Assembly: GCA_946411565.1 (NCBI GenBank)
Contig: CAMKEM010000002.1
Location: 1-64,000 of the forward strand
Length of the DNA: 64,000 nucleotides
Direction of reading: 5' to 3'
DNA from: an uncultured Prevotellaceae bacterium
GTDB taxonomy: Bacteria > Bacteroidota > Bacteroidia > Bacteroidales > Bacteroidaceae
Position 1 is the stretch's first letter. The number at the start of each line of letters is the position of its first letter. Below are positions 1 through 8,123 of this stretch, one piece after another. The translations under genes and the position numbers were made by a program. The notes beneath the pieces are model-generated. The model was not told the DNA's origin. It ran no database searches and worked only from the letters and a program-made list of their open reading frames with translations.

Positions 1-52
1 CTCCTCTTTAGAGAATGAAAATCTCTCGTCCTAACCGATAGACGAAGGGACC
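1..52 (-). tRNA. tRNA-Glu (anticodon TTC), 3' part cut by window edge
   Basis: Read on the minus strand from position 52, the sequence starts with acceptor strand GGTCCCT, followed by a D-arm containing CGGTTAGGAC. The anticodon stem is AGAGA/TCTCT with a 7-base loop TTTTCAT. The anticodon is therefore TTC, which decodes glutamate. The T-arm and 3' acceptor strand lie outside the window. A typical Bacteroidetes -7 box lies upstream (104-111, minus strand). Confidence 0.93.
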
Positions 53-63
53 ATATCGAATGT

Positions 64-111
64 AATTGACTATCTACAATCCGTATTTTGTCAATTGCGG
101 GTGCAAAGGTA
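64..111 (-). promoter_or_regulatory. Promoter and 5' hairpin of tRNA-Glu
   Basis: On the minus strand TACCTTTG (111-104) matches the Bacteroidetes -7 consensus TAnnTTTG. It runs into GCACCCGCAATTGAC, and GTCAATT/AATTGAC (96-90 and 70-64) can pair as a hairpin just downstream of the expected start. The same TTTGCAC-plus-hairpin arrangement occurs before tRNA-Phe and acpP in this window. Confidence 0.7.
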
Positions 112-174
112 CGTCTTTTTTGTCGATTCTCCAAATTTTTTTAGCAAAATCTTTCGTAATTTACTGAATTTTCG

Positions 175-182
175 TACTTTTG
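175..182 (+). promoter_or_regulatory. -7 box of the recO promoter
   Basis: TACTTTTG matches TAnnTTTG and sits only 8 bases before the chosen recO ATG at 191, so the transcript would have almost no 5' leader. This also argues against the longer reading frame that begins upstream of the box at 95. Confidence 0.6.
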
Positions 183-190
183 TGCCTGTT

Positions 191-916
191 ATGCAGGAGA
201 AAACCCGTTGTATAGTGCTCCGAACAGTGAAATATGGCGATCAAAGCCTCATTGTTGATCTGCTGACCAGAGAGGTCGGCAGACTTAGTGTCGTGTGGCG
301 AATGCCGAAGACTGGCAAGGGCAAAATCAAGCGTCAGATTTTCCAGATTCTCAATATTCTCGATGTGGATTATGAACGCCGCTCGGCAAATAATCTACCT
401 GTTGTCAAGGAGGCTCACATCGTAGAGCCTTATTCCACCATACCTTTTGATCCTGTAAAACTCTCCGTCTCTTTTTTCCTTGCAGAGTTCCTTGGGTATT
501 CCACTCGGGCAGAGCAAACGGACTATCTCCTTTATGATTTTATAGAGAATAGCCTAAAGTGGTATGACACCTCAGCCTCTGCTCCTGCCAACTTCCACCT
601 TATGTTTATGATTAAGGTGTCACGTTTTCTCGGTTTTTATCCTAACCTTGAGGAGTTCACGGAATACTCGTATTTCGATCTTCGTGCAGGACAGTTTACT
701 GGCGAAGCTCCTTGCCATAGCGATTTCCTAAAGCCTTCGGAAACTCACGATTTCATCAACCTTATGAGAATGACGCCTGAAAACATGCATATTTTCCGTC
801 TTTCTCACACCGATAGAAACCGTATCATAGATATGATGATGCGTTTCTACGGCTTTCATATCCCCGGGTTCAAGGAACTCAAGAGCATTGAGGTGCTGAG
901 AGAGATTTTCAAGTAG
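191..916 (+). CDS. recO: DNA repair protein RecO
   Basis: RecO loads RecA onto SSB-coated single-stranded DNA together with RecR and RecF in gap repair. The 241-residue product begins MQEKTRCIVLRTVKYGDQS, the characteristic N-terminal OB-fold opening of the family, and continues into a helical C-terminal region ending REIFK. Length matches Bacteroidetes RecO proteins. The frame stays open upstream to 95, but the ATG at 191 follows a good -7 box (175-182) and gives the family-typical N-terminus, so it is preferred. The gene diverges from tRNA-Glu. Identification rests on recognised sequence character rather than a search. Confidence 0.9.
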   Translation: MQEKTRCIVLRTVKYGDQSLIVDLLTREVGRLSVVWRMPKTGKGKIKRQIFQILNILDVDYERRSANNLPVVKEAHIVEPYSTIPFDPVKLSVSFFLAEFLGYSTRAEQTDYLLYDFIENSLKWYDTSASAPANFHLMFMIKVSRFLGFYPNLEEFTEYSYFDLRAGQFTGEAPCHSDFLKPSETHDFINLMRMTPENMHIFRLSHTDRNRIIDMMMRFYGFHIPGFKELKSIEVLREIFK

Positions 917-1004
917 CCACACCTCATTCCTTTTTATAAACGTGAGTTCAGCGATTTTTTTAGCCAAACGGATTTATTGTTAATTTAACTATTGAAATAA
1001 TAAG

Positions 1005-1091
1005 GGAAACGGATTTATCTGTTTTATCTGATAGCTGGCGCAATAATAATTTCGCGATATACTTCAGATAAATCAGATAAATCCGTTTCTT
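1005..1091. repeat. Dispersed imperfect palindrome, family P, copy 1
   Basis: The left arm GGAAACGGATTTATCTG and right arm CAGATAAATCCGTTTC are reverse complements around a spacer containing GCTGGCGC. Related copies lie at 23206-23290 and 51839-51923, with a half copy at 59191-59218. It lies between the convergent recO and the Ala/Lys-rich gene, so it may also act as a transcription end, but there is no clean U-tract. Confidence 0.75.
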
Positions 1092-1108
1092 TTTTCGTCG
1101 AACTAACG

Positions 1109-1723
1109 TTATTTCAATTTCTTAGCAGCCTTCTCAGCTTTCTCCACAGCCTTTTGTGCTGCCATCTGAGCCTTAATCGACTTTGCCTGAAGTTTCAGGT
1201 CATCTGGATTCTGAGCAGCTTTTTCCATAGCCTTCTGGGCTTTCTTCTGCGCATCCTTGGCCTTTTCATCAGCTTTCTTTGCATTATCAGCCAACTTCTT
1301 CTGCCTTTCAGCCTCCTTCTGTTTCTTCAACAGCCTTTTAGCCTCAGCCTGTTTCTCCTTCTCGGCTTTCGCAGCAGCCTTCTCTGCAGCCTGAGCCTTT
1401 TTCTCAGCCTCTTTCTCGGCTGCCAATGCCTTCTTTTCAGCCTCAGCAGCCTGTTTCTCAGCTTTCTCCTGTGCGGCTTGAGCCTTTTTCTCTGCTTCTG
1501 CAGCTTGCTTTTCTGCTTTCTTCTGCGCGTCCAGTACCTTCTTCTCAGCTTCGGCAGCTTCCTTCTCGGCTTTCGCAGCCTGTTTCTCTGCCTCTGCCTG
1601 TATTTTAGCCTGTTGCTCCGTCAAAGTCTGCTGCTCTGGCGTAATCACATTCTGTGCCTGCAAACTCTGCGCTCCCATCAGCATGGTGAGGGCCAGCGCC
1701 ATTGTTATAAAAGTTTTTTTCAT
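1109..1723 (-). CDS. Secreted Ala/Lys/Glu-rich coiled-coil protein
   Basis: The 204-residue product starts with a clear signal peptide (MKKTFITMALALTMLMG, probable cleavage after QAQ near residue 24). From about residue 40 almost the whole mature protein is built of A, K, E and Q in heptad-like runs such as EKQAAEAEKKAQAAQEK, predicting a long alpha-helical coiled coil resembling the periplasmic stalk of TolA. No catalytic domain is visible. A TACCTTTG -7 box lies at 1760-1753 on the minus strand. The repetitive DNA makes the opposite strand spuriously open. Function is unknown; a periplasmic spacer or cell-envelope structural role is only a guess. Confidence 0.75.
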   Translation of the reverse strand: MKKTFITMALALTMLMGAQSLQAQNVITPEQQTLTEQQAKIQAEAEKQAAKAEKEAAEAEKKVLDAQKKAEKQAAEAEKKAQAAQEKAEKQAAEAEKKALAAEKEAEKKAQAAEKAAAKAEKEKQAEAKRLLKKQKEAERQKKLADNAKKADEKAKDAQKKAQKAMEKAAQNPDDLKLQAKSIKAQMAAQKAVEKAEKAAKKLK

Positions 1724-2010
1724 AATATACGTTTTATGTTATTTAAACGCCGCAAAGGTACAAAAAAAATTGTCTTTCGTAAAATAAACTTTATAAAATA
1801 ATCCTAAATCTTACCAATCGATATAATTTTACGACAATACTGCATTATTTTTCCAATTCATACATTCTCTATCGAAACTATAAAATCCGCTTCCTTCTTT
1901 CTCGTCGAACTAACTAAAACAAATGACATTCAGGATTTGCAATGCCAATGACAAAATTATGGAATTAAATCCTGTAAGAACCCTTTCCCCTCTTTAGTTC
2001 GTTTCTTGTA

Positions 2011-2109
2011 CACTATTTCCTCACTATTTGTCCAGTATTTGTCCAGTCTGGACTGGACAAATACTGGACAAATACTGGACAAGTACTGGACAAATACTGC
2101 ACAAATATA
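2011..2109. repeat. 11-bp-phased array around an inverted centre
   Basis: Nine 11-bp units follow one another without gaps, from CACTATTTCCT to GCACAAATATA, including four units of the form GGACAAATACT. The left units (CAGTATTTGTC) are inverted relative to the right ones, with the centre at CAGTCTGGACTG near 2049. The rest of the 1724-2269 gap shows no gene. Confidence 0.85.
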
Positions 2110-2269
2110 GGAAGTTTCGTTGATTTACAACCTATGTCAAAAATTTTATAATGACAATAATGCTGCGAGGACAAACTTTTTATATCACATAGTCACAGTG
2201 TTTTGGGGCTAATTTAATATACTATCGCTCTTGAGCGCAAGAGAATCCAAAAAAAACTGTGAGATTTGG

Positions 2270-2604
2270 TCACAAATATAGACAGCTTTCATCTTGTGTT
2301 AAGAGATTGCCTCTCATATAGTATTTTATAGAATCTCCTTTAGAAAACAAAGTGACATATCCACAGCATGCTGGGACTTTGACGAAATCGTTATGTTCGT
2401 ATCTTACAGTATTCTTTAAGCCTTTACTCACAATATTGAGAATTGCGGAATCTGTTACCATCACCTTTGTTTCTTTCTTGTCACTACGATATCTGTAGCT
2501 CAAAAAAGAGAGTCTATTGTTCCCAACTCATCAAATTCATTTTCATGTTTTGTGCAACAACATAATATGAGCAATGGCAATATTAAACATACAATCCGTT
2601 TCAT
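2270..2604 (-). pseudogene. Small lipoprotein gene broken by a frameshift in a T-run
   Basis: From the ATG at 2604 the frame encodes a lipoprotein signal peptide, MKRIVCLILPLLILCCC, then TKHENEFDELGTIDSLF, and stops at TGA. The stop falls directly after a run of six T (2507-2502). In the next frame coding continues from SYRYRSDKKETK to a stop at 2270. A single extra T would join both parts into one protein of about 111 residues. This is either a frameshifted pseudogene, a slippage or phase-variable gene, or a sequencing error in a homopolymer. No family is recognised. Confidence 0.65.
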
Positions 2605-2622
2605 AGACATAAATTTATGATT

Positions 2623-2651
2623 AAGGACAAAACCTAACAGGTTTTGTCCTT
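2623..2651 (-). terminator. Hairpin overlapping the stop codon of the GNAT-type acyltransferase
   Basis: AAGGACAAAACC and GGTTTTGTCCTT form a perfect 12-bp stem with a 5-base loop. The TAG stop of the upstream gene (2636-2634) lies at the edge of the loop, so the last codons form one arm. The following tract is AT-rich but has no long T-run. Confidence 0.6.
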
Positions 2652-3632
2652 ATATACTACTTTGCTTGCTCCACTTGTAATCCACATAGCTTCTGGATGT
2701 TCCTTTACGAAGGATTCTATGTGGCGAACGCGCTTGCTTTCAAGAATCTCGTCAACGGCAATGAGAATGCCAGTTTCCTCTACATCGCCAAAGCCATAGT
2801 TGATAGCAGTTCCGAAGAGTTTCATCGTTGGGCTTAGGTTCATATAAGCATTCACAAGTGGCGGGATGTTGAAACCAAGGGCACGGATACCTCCGTTAAG
2901 GATTCGGTAGTCCTCCTTGAAATCTCGTCCGCAGAACACCTGTGACAACTCCTCTATTGGCGTCTCAAGTTCGAGAGGCTTGATAGGAGTAATAAGTCCT
3001 TCCTTGTCATCGAAATGCTTCTTGAGGAAATATAATATAAGGTCACGACCAAAGCGGATGTAGTTAGGGTACATCGTCATCTTACCAAAATAGTATTTCA
3101 TATTTGGGTTGATGACCGTAAGAGCACCAAGACCATCCCAAAGGTTGTCGAGGGCAAAGAGACTCTTTGCACCCATCTTTGAGCTTTGGTATTCTACTGT
3201 TACCCAAGAGCGACCAAGCTCAATAGTCTTTGGAGCATATTCCTTGATGAACTTCTCTGAGAAATGGAACATATGACTTGTGGCGAGGATAGGCTGTCCC
3301 TTCTCGTCATACTGCCATTGGTCACCCATAAGGTATCTGTAGCCGCCAATAATCTCCTGATCATCAGGATTCCACACGATAAGCTGCTTATAGCAGTTCT
3401 CGCAAGTGTCGAACTCGTCGATATCAACGCTCTTGCCAGTACCACCACCAGCAGTACGGAAAGCAATTTCCCTAAGACGACCTATCTCCTGCATTACATT
3501 AGGAGAATCGTGAGCAGTAACGATAAAAATCTGGTTATTGCTTTTATTGGTCATGCGAAGTTGCTTCTCAGGAGTAAGTTCGCTGATAAGTAATTCTTTC
3601 GGAATTGGCTGTATTATTTCTTCTTCTTTCAT
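2634..3632 (-). CDS. GNAT-fold N-acyltransferase (GlsB/OlsB-like)
   Basis: The 332-residue protein resembles the hemolysin/OlsB-type N-acyltransferases that attach 3-hydroxy fatty acid to an amino-acid headgroup. In Bacteroides thetaiotaomicron the related glsB, next to the PlsC-like glsA, makes glycine lipids. Visible features include a GNAT-like core around IVWNPDDQEIIGGYRYL and an arginine-containing ELGRSWVTVE segment. The start at 3632 (MKEEEIIQPIPK) is chosen because the frame upstream runs through repeat DNA, and because this ATG overlaps the stop of a mini-ORF (ATGA). It follows the PlsC-like gene and is presumably co-transcribed. The assignment to glycine-lipid synthesis is inferred from family and pairing. 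Confidence 0.72.
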   Translation of the reverse strand: MKEEEIIQPIPKELLISELTPEKQLRMTNKSNNQIFIVTAHDSPNVMQEIGRLREIAFRTAGGGTGKSVDIDEFDTCENCYKQLIVWNPDDQEIIGGYRYLMGDQWQYDEKGQPILATSHMFHFSEKFIKEYAPKTIELGRSWVTVEYQSSKMGAKSLFALDNLWDGLGALTVINPNMKYYFGKMTMYPNYIRFGRDLILYFLKKHFDDKEGLITPIKPLELETPIEELSQVFCGRDFKEDYRILNGGIRALGFNIPPLVNAYMNLSPTMKLFGTAINYGFGDVEETGILIAVDEILESKRVRHIESFVKEHPEAMWITSGASKVVYKDKTC

Positions 3633-3712
3633 GAAATTATAACCCCTTTCTGCCCTACGGGCATCTTTCCCCGTAAGGGGCAAGAGGCTGGCGCAGTATG
3701 GGCGAAAGGCAT
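3629..3712 (-). CDS. Mini-ORF in repeat cassette (copy C), coupled to the acyltransferase
   Basis: A 27-codon frame starts at ATGCCTTTCGCC (3712), inside the end of a 7-bp-period AT array, and stops at a TGA that overlaps the ATG of the next gene (ATGA at 3632-3629). The peptide starts MPFAH and contains CPLRGKMPVGQKG, which resembles the end of the palindromic inserts in the DUF2723 gene. Similar mini-ORFs occur at 8690-8755 and 11277-11212. It may be a translated coupling leader or an accident of repeat insertion; translation is unproven. Confidence 0.45.
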   Translation of the reverse strand: MPFAHTAPASCPLRGKMPVGQKGVIIS

Positions 3713-3731
3713 GTTAATTATTAATTGTTAA

Positions 3732-4562
3732 TTAAAGTTCATAGACTTTATTTCTTACCCATTGAGCCCACTCCTTTGGCTTTCGGCTCTTGTCGAAAGT
3801 CTGCCAAGGTATAGGCTTTCCGATTTTTACGGTGAAAGTGTTGTGTCTGTTCTTGATCATCTCATCTGGGAGATAGAGCATCGCCACATTCACTTTCAGC
3901 TTGAGCATTTTGCAGATGTTTGCTATGCGATAAAATTTATTCGAGTTATGTCCTTCGAAATGAATTGGCACCACATCACGCTGAGACTCAACGCTCTTTG
4001 TAATGAATGTCTTCTTCCATTCCAAGTCCTGAATCTTGCCGTCAATCTTTCGTGAACATAATCCAGCCGGGAAAAGCAGCAGGTTATTTTCGCCTGCGAA
4101 TCCATCCTCTACCATAGTTGTATATCCTCTTTCCCTCTTTTTCGTGGTGGTGTTCACTGGGATGCAGAGAGGGGCAAGCCCCGGAAGATACATAAGGATA
4201 TCGTTGACTATCAGTCTAATGTCATTACCGTATTTTCTGCTAAGGATAGCACCAAGGGCAACACCATCACCACCACCAAGTGGATGGTTACTGACAAAGG
4301 TATAGCGTTTCTGGCCATCCTTTTCAGGAAGGTTCTCAAAGCCTTCGACCTTGAGATTCATATCAAGGAACTTAACGCAATCCTCAAGCCAGTCAGCACC
4401 TTCATGATCCCTACTTCTCCAGATGAATTCGTTTAGTTCCTCCTGATGAGTTGTCCTTATAAGCCAGTTCACAAGGCTCTTCGGGATATACTTCATCTTA
4501 TCGCCCACCTTTGAGGCTAGAATTTTCTCTATATCGATTGTATGTTCAGTTACTACGGCCAT
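3732..4562 (-). CDS. PlsC-like O-acyltransferase (GlsA-like)
   Basis: This 276-residue protein belongs to the PlsC/LPLAT-like acyltransferases of Bacteroidetes often annotated as hemolysin-type. The acyltransferase block is seen as FVSNHPLGGGDGVALG, where His and Asp are separated by five residues rather than the four of the classical HX4D motif. Later blocks include PVNTTTKKRERGYTT and LLLFPAGLCSRK, matching the glycine-rich PEG-type region. It is the first gene of the pair with the N-acyltransferase, and the two would carry out N- then O-acylation of an amino-acid lipid. A TAATTTTG -7 box lies at 4580-4573 on the minus strand. Confidence 0.75.
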   Translation of the reverse strand: MAVVTEHTIDIEKILASKVGDKMKYIPKSLVNWLIRTTHQEELNEFIWRSRDHEGADWLEDCVKFLDMNLKVEGFENLPEKDGQKRYTFVSNHPLGGGDGVALGAILSRKYGNDIRLIVNDILMYLPGLAPLCIPVNTTTKKRERGYTTMVEDGFAGENNLLLFPAGLCSRKIDGKIQDLEWKKTFITKSVESQRDVVPIHFEGHNSNKFYRIANICKMLKLKVNVAMLYLPDEMIKNRHNTFTVKIGKPIPWQTFDKSRKPKEWAQWVRNKVYEL

Positions 4563-4658
4563 ATAGTTTGCAAAATTAAGAATAATTTTCCGAAAAATAT
4601 ACTTTTTGCTTCATTTATTTGGCTATCCTGCCTAAAATGCAGTTTTTTTTAAGAAGGC

Positions 4659-5909
4659 TTAACTAAAAACAAGGGTAAACAACTGGTCTTCGTTGAGAAT
4701 CTCGTTTGCCAGATTATAGATATCCTCCACCTTGACTTCATCTATGTTTTTGTATAGCTTCTCGTTGTTCTTGAGCGTACCTCTGTGCAGGTATTGCTTT
4801 GCCATAGAGATTGCATAGTTCTCGCGATTCTCAGAGGCAAGAGCTATCTGCCCCTTTATCTGTCGCTTGGCATTTGCAAGAGCTGTTGCGGAGAGTGGAG
4901 TATTCCTTAGCTTAGCCAACTGACTCTTAACGAGTCGGATGCAACGATTCACATCATGAGGATCACAGCCGAAATATACAGTCCATAGAATAGAGTCGGT
5001 ATAGCTTGTCATAACGCTTTCAACGGTATAGACAAGTCCTCGTTTCTCACGAAGCTCGATATTGAAACGTGAATTCATGCTCGGACCGCCAAGGATATTA
5101 TTTGTAAGGTAGAGGGCGATACGCCATTTCTCCAGACCCTTGCCAAAGGAAGTGCCAATCATTACGTGAGCCTGATGCGTGAGTTGCTCATCATCATTCT
5201 CTCTTTTGCCTTGAAGATCTGTTCTAAGTCCCTCAAAGCCCTTGTTTCGACTGATAGCATCTTCGTTCTTCTTGTCCTCGAAAAGAGCCTCAAGTTTCTT
5301 TGCCAGTTTCTTGAAATCAATATCTCCATAGACATAGAAAACAGCATTATCTGGGCGATAGAGTCTTTGTGTGAATCGCTTACAATCTTCTGACTTGAAA
5401 CCTCTTACCGTTTCTTTATCGCCAAGCACGTTATGACCAAGAGGATGACCGTGGAAGATACGGTTCTCAAACTCATCATAGATAAGCTCGGCAGGAGAGT
5501 CGCGATAGCTTTCAATCTCGTCACATACCACTTCCATCTCCTTGTCTATCTCCTGTTGTGGATAGGTGCTGTGGAAAACAATATCTGTGAGAAGTCGCAC
5601 GGCTTTGTCGAAATGCTGGCGAAGGATTGCTGAATAGTAGAATGTCTCTTCCTTGGTAGTAAAGGCATTAAGTTCGCCCCCCACACGCTCAAGGGTGTTG
5701 ATAATCTGAATGGATGAAAGGTGCTCGGTTCCCTTGAATGTCATGTGTTCGCAGAAATGAGCCAAACCTTCCTCACCGGCAAGTTCATCTCTTGTGCCGG
5801 CTGCAACTGCATAACCGCAATAAACCACCTCTCCTTGGTAGGGAAGGTGGATTATTCTAAGTCCGTTATTTAGAGTAAGAGTATTGTAATTCATTGAAAA
5901 ATATGGCAT
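4659..5909 (-). CDS. M16 family zinc metallopeptidase
   Basis: The 416-residue product carries the inverted zinc motif HFCEH (HxxEH, about residues 51-55), a downstream acidic segment EMEVVCDEIESYRD that supplies the third zinc ligand, and a second M16-like half beginning near GTSFGKGLEKWR. Size and architecture match the single-chain processing-peptidase-like M16B family (PqqL/YmxG type). The start at 5909 (MPYFSMNYN) is preferred because GGAGGG precedes it at good spacing; MNYNTLTLN at 5894 is the alternative. It diverges from the helicase gene, with a TACTTTTG -7 box at 5946-5939. No signal peptide is seen, so it is probably cytoplasmic. Confidence 0.9.
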   Translation of the reverse strand: MPYFSMNYNTLTLNNGLRIIHLPYQGEVVYCGYAVAAGTRDELAGEEGLAHFCEHMTFKGTEHLSSIQIINTLERVGGELNAFTTKEETFYYSAILRQHFDKAVRLLTDIVFHSTYPQQEIDKEMEVVCDEIESYRDSPAELIYDEFENRIFHGHPLGHNVLGDKETVRGFKSEDCKRFTQRLYRPDNAVFYVYGDIDFKKLAKKLEALFEDKKNEDAISRNKGFEGLRTDLQGKRENDDEQLTHQAHVMIGTSFGKGLEKWRIALYLTNNILGGPSMNSRFNIELREKRGLVYTVESVMTSYTDSILWTVYFGCDPHDVNRCIRLVKSQLAKLRNTPLSATALANAKRQIKGQIALASENRENYAISMAKQYLHRGTLKNNEKLYKNIDEVKVEDIYNLANEILNEDQLFTLVFS

Positions 5910-5989
5910 TTGCCCTCCATGTAATGGATTTATTGATGCAAAAGTATGCAAAATTTCCGAATTTGACAAATTTTTCCACCTATTTTTAT

Positions 5990-5997
5990 TAACTTTG
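5990..5997 (+). promoter_or_regulatory. -7 box of the helicase promoter
   Basis: TAACTTTG (TAnnTTTG) followed by CAGTCGC, in the spacer shared with the divergent M16 promoter. It lies about 90 bases upstream of the preferred TTG start of the helicase at 6086. Confidence 0.6.
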
Positions 5998-6085
5998 CAG
6001 TCGCAAATTAGGGAGACATTACTTGTCACCTAACATTCTGCACTTGGAAAGTGCACTTTTATTAAATCAAAAAACAAACAATTCA

Positions 6086-8038
6086 TTGAAGACATTCGAA
6101 GAACTTGGCGTTAGTGAGGAAATCCGTCGCGCCATCGAAGAGCTCGGTTTTGCACAGCCAATGCCTGTGCAGGAGCAAACCATCCCTTTCCTTCTGGAAA
6201 GCCAGAACTCAGATCTTATTGCCCTTGCCCAGACAGGTACGGGCAAAACTGCGGCTTTTGGTATTCCGCTTATTCAGAGCATTGACCTGTCAAGCCGCGC
6301 CACACAAGCTGTTGTGGTTGCTCCTACCCGTGAGCTTTGTCTGCAAATAGCAGACGATATGAAGGATTTCGCAAAGTACGTCAAGGGACTGCATATCAGC
6401 GCTGTATATGGCGGTACATCTATTGAGAATCAGCGCCATGAACTCAAACATGGTGCTCAGATTATTGTGGCAACCCCTGGTCGCCTTATCGACCTGAAGA
6501 ATCGTGGCTATGCCAAGTTGGAGAATGTCCGTAAGATTGTGCTTGACGAGGCTGACGAGATGCTCAACATGGGCTTCTCAGAGAGCATCAACGAGATATT
6601 TGAGTCTATCCCAGAAGAGCACACCACCCTACTCTTCTCTGCAACCATGTCACGAGAGGTTGAGCGTGTGGCAAAGCAATATCTGCGTGACTATCAGGAG
6701 ATTGTAGTAGGTTCTCGTAATGAGGGTTCAGAGAACGTGAACCATATCTACTATCTCGTTAATGCCAAGGATAAGTATCTCGCCCTCAAGCGTGTGGTTG
6801 ACTACTACCCTCACATCTATGCTATCATATTCTGTCGCACAAAGGCAGAAACTCAGGAGGTTGCAGATCATCTCATTCGTGATGGCTATAATGCAGAGTC
6901 GCTTCATGGTGATCTTAGTCAGCAGCAGCGTGACCTTACCATGCAGAAGTTCCGTAATCACCTCACACAACTTCTTGTAGCTACTGATGTAGCTGCCCGC
7001 GGACTTGATGTTGATGACCTCACCCACGTTATCAACTATGCTATGCCTGATGATATCGCCTCTTATACTCATCGTTCTGGTCGTACAGGTCGTGCAGGCA
7101 AAAAGGGAACATCTATCGCAATTATTCATACTCGCGAGAAGCATAAGATTCGTGCGGTTGAGAAGCAGATAGGCAAGGAGTTCGTGGATGGCACTTTGCC
7201 AACTCCACAAGAGATCTGCACCAAGCAGCTTTTCCGTGCTATTGATGAAATAGAAAAGGTTGATGTAATCGAAGAGCAGATTGAGCCTTTCATGGCAGAG
7301 GTTCGTCGCCACTTCGAGTATGTTGACAAGGAAGACATCCTGAAGAAGATGGTAAGCCGTGAGTTCGGTCGTTTCCTCGCTTATTATGCTGATGCTCCAG
7401 AGATTGAGAAGCCTGCAAGCAAGAAAGAGCGTGAACGTGGAGACTCCAGAGGTTCTAGAGGCTCCAGATCTTCCAGAGAATCTAGAGAACCAAGAGCCGT
7501 TCAGGAAGGCTACACACGCCTCTTCATCAATCTCGGCAAAGATCATGGTTTCTATCCGGGAGAGGTTATGCAGTTCATTAACCGTCACGTTCAGGGACGT
7601 CAGGAGGTTGGTCATATCGACCTGATGGCTGGTTTCTCTTTCATAGAGGTACCTAATCGTGATGCAAAGAAGGTGATGTCTTCTCTTGACGGTACTTTCT
7701 ATAAAGGTCGTCAGGTGAGATGTAATGAGGATCGTCCAGACGGAAAACCTGCTACTGGTGGGCGTGGAAAAGGTCGCAAGGGCGATACTGAAGGTCGCGG
7801 TCGTTCTGGTCGTGGACGTAAGGAAGATGCGGATTTCTCTCGCTTTGAGAAGAAGAGCAAGCGCAATAGTCCTCGCAAGGACTTCGACTCTGATGTAGCA
7901 GGTATGCCTGAGACTGGCGATTGGCGTCAGTTCTTCAAGAAGAATGATGATCAAAGTCGCAGACGCGGAAAGAAGAATGTAGAGGAGCCTGATTTCTCAG
8001 AAGAGGGTTGGGCACGTAGAAAGCCAAGGAAAAAATAG
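6086..8038 (+). CDS. DEAD-box RNA helicase with DbpA-like C-terminal RNA-binding domain
   Basis: An ATP-dependent RNA helicase of the DeaD/CsdA class, acting on structured RNA such as ribosome assembly intermediates. All core motifs are visible: Q-motif (QPMPVQEQTIP), Walker A AQTGTGKT (residues 48-55), PTREL, DEAD (154-157), SAT, and HRSGRTGRAG (329-338). Around residues 477-550 a DbpA-like RNA-binding domain follows (TRLFINLGKDHGFYPGE), then a basic Gly/Arg/Lys-rich tail. The start is taken as the TTG at 6086 (KTFEELGVSEEIRR), the family-typical N-terminus; an upstream TTG at 6023 would add 21 residues of unlikely sequence. It is probably co-transcribed with WbqC. Confidence 0.93.
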   Translation: MKTFEELGVSEEIRRAIEELGFAQPMPVQEQTIPFLLESQNSDLIALAQTGTGKTAAFGIPLIQSIDLSSRATQAVVVAPTRELCLQIADDMKDFAKYVKGLHISAVYGGTSIENQRHELKHGAQIIVATPGRLIDLKNRGYAKLENVRKIVLDEADEMLNMGFSESINEIFESIPEEHTTLLFSATMSREVERVAKQYLRDYQEIVVGSRNEGSENVNHIYYLVNAKDKYLALKRVVDYYPHIYAIIFCRTKAETQEVADHLIRDGYNAESLHGDLSQQQRDLTMQKFRNHLTQLLVATDVAARGLDVDDLTHVINYAMPDDIASYTHRSGRTGRAGKKGTSIAIIHTREKHKIRAVEKQIGKEFVDGTLPTPQEICTKQLFRAIDEIEKVDVIEEQIEPFMAEVRRHFEYVDKEDILKKMVSREFGRFLAYYADAPEIEKPASKKERERGDSRGSRGSRSSRESREPRAVQEGYTRLFINLGKDHGFYPGEVMQFINRHVQGRQEVGHIDLMAGFSFIEVPNRDAKKVMSSLDGTFYKGRQVRCNEDRPDGKPATGGRGKGRKGDTEGRGRSGRGRKEDADFSRFEKKSKRNSPRKDFDSDVAGMPETGDWRQFFKKNDDQSRRRGKKNVEEPDFSEEGWARRKPRKK

Positions 8039-8044
8039 ATTTAT

Positions 8045-8119
8045 TTACCATTTACCATGTACAATGTACAATTTTGATAATCACGGTAAATGGTAAATTG
8101 TAAATAGCAAATTGTACAT
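8045..8119. repeat. 7-bp-phased inverted arrays between helicase and WbqC
   Basis: The left array is TTACCAT, TTACCAT, GTACAAT, GTACAAT. After a 12-base spacer the right array is GGTAAAT, GGTAAAT, TGTAAAT, AGCAAAT, TGTACAT, which is roughly its reverse complement. The array fills almost the whole 85-bp gap between the two co-directional genes. Confidence 0.8.
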
Positions 8120-8123
8120 AGAA

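Noticed and set aside
1154..1801. Open frames opposite the Ala/Lys/Glu-rich gene
   Set aside because: Leu/Ser/Phe-rich text is the expected complement of GCN/AAR/GAR codons; the minus-strand gene has a signal peptide and a promoter.
6728..7954. Long open frame (408 codons) antisense to the helicase
   Set aside because: It has no recognisable domain, mirrors the codon bias of the strong DEAD-box gene, and lacks a promoter or plausible start.
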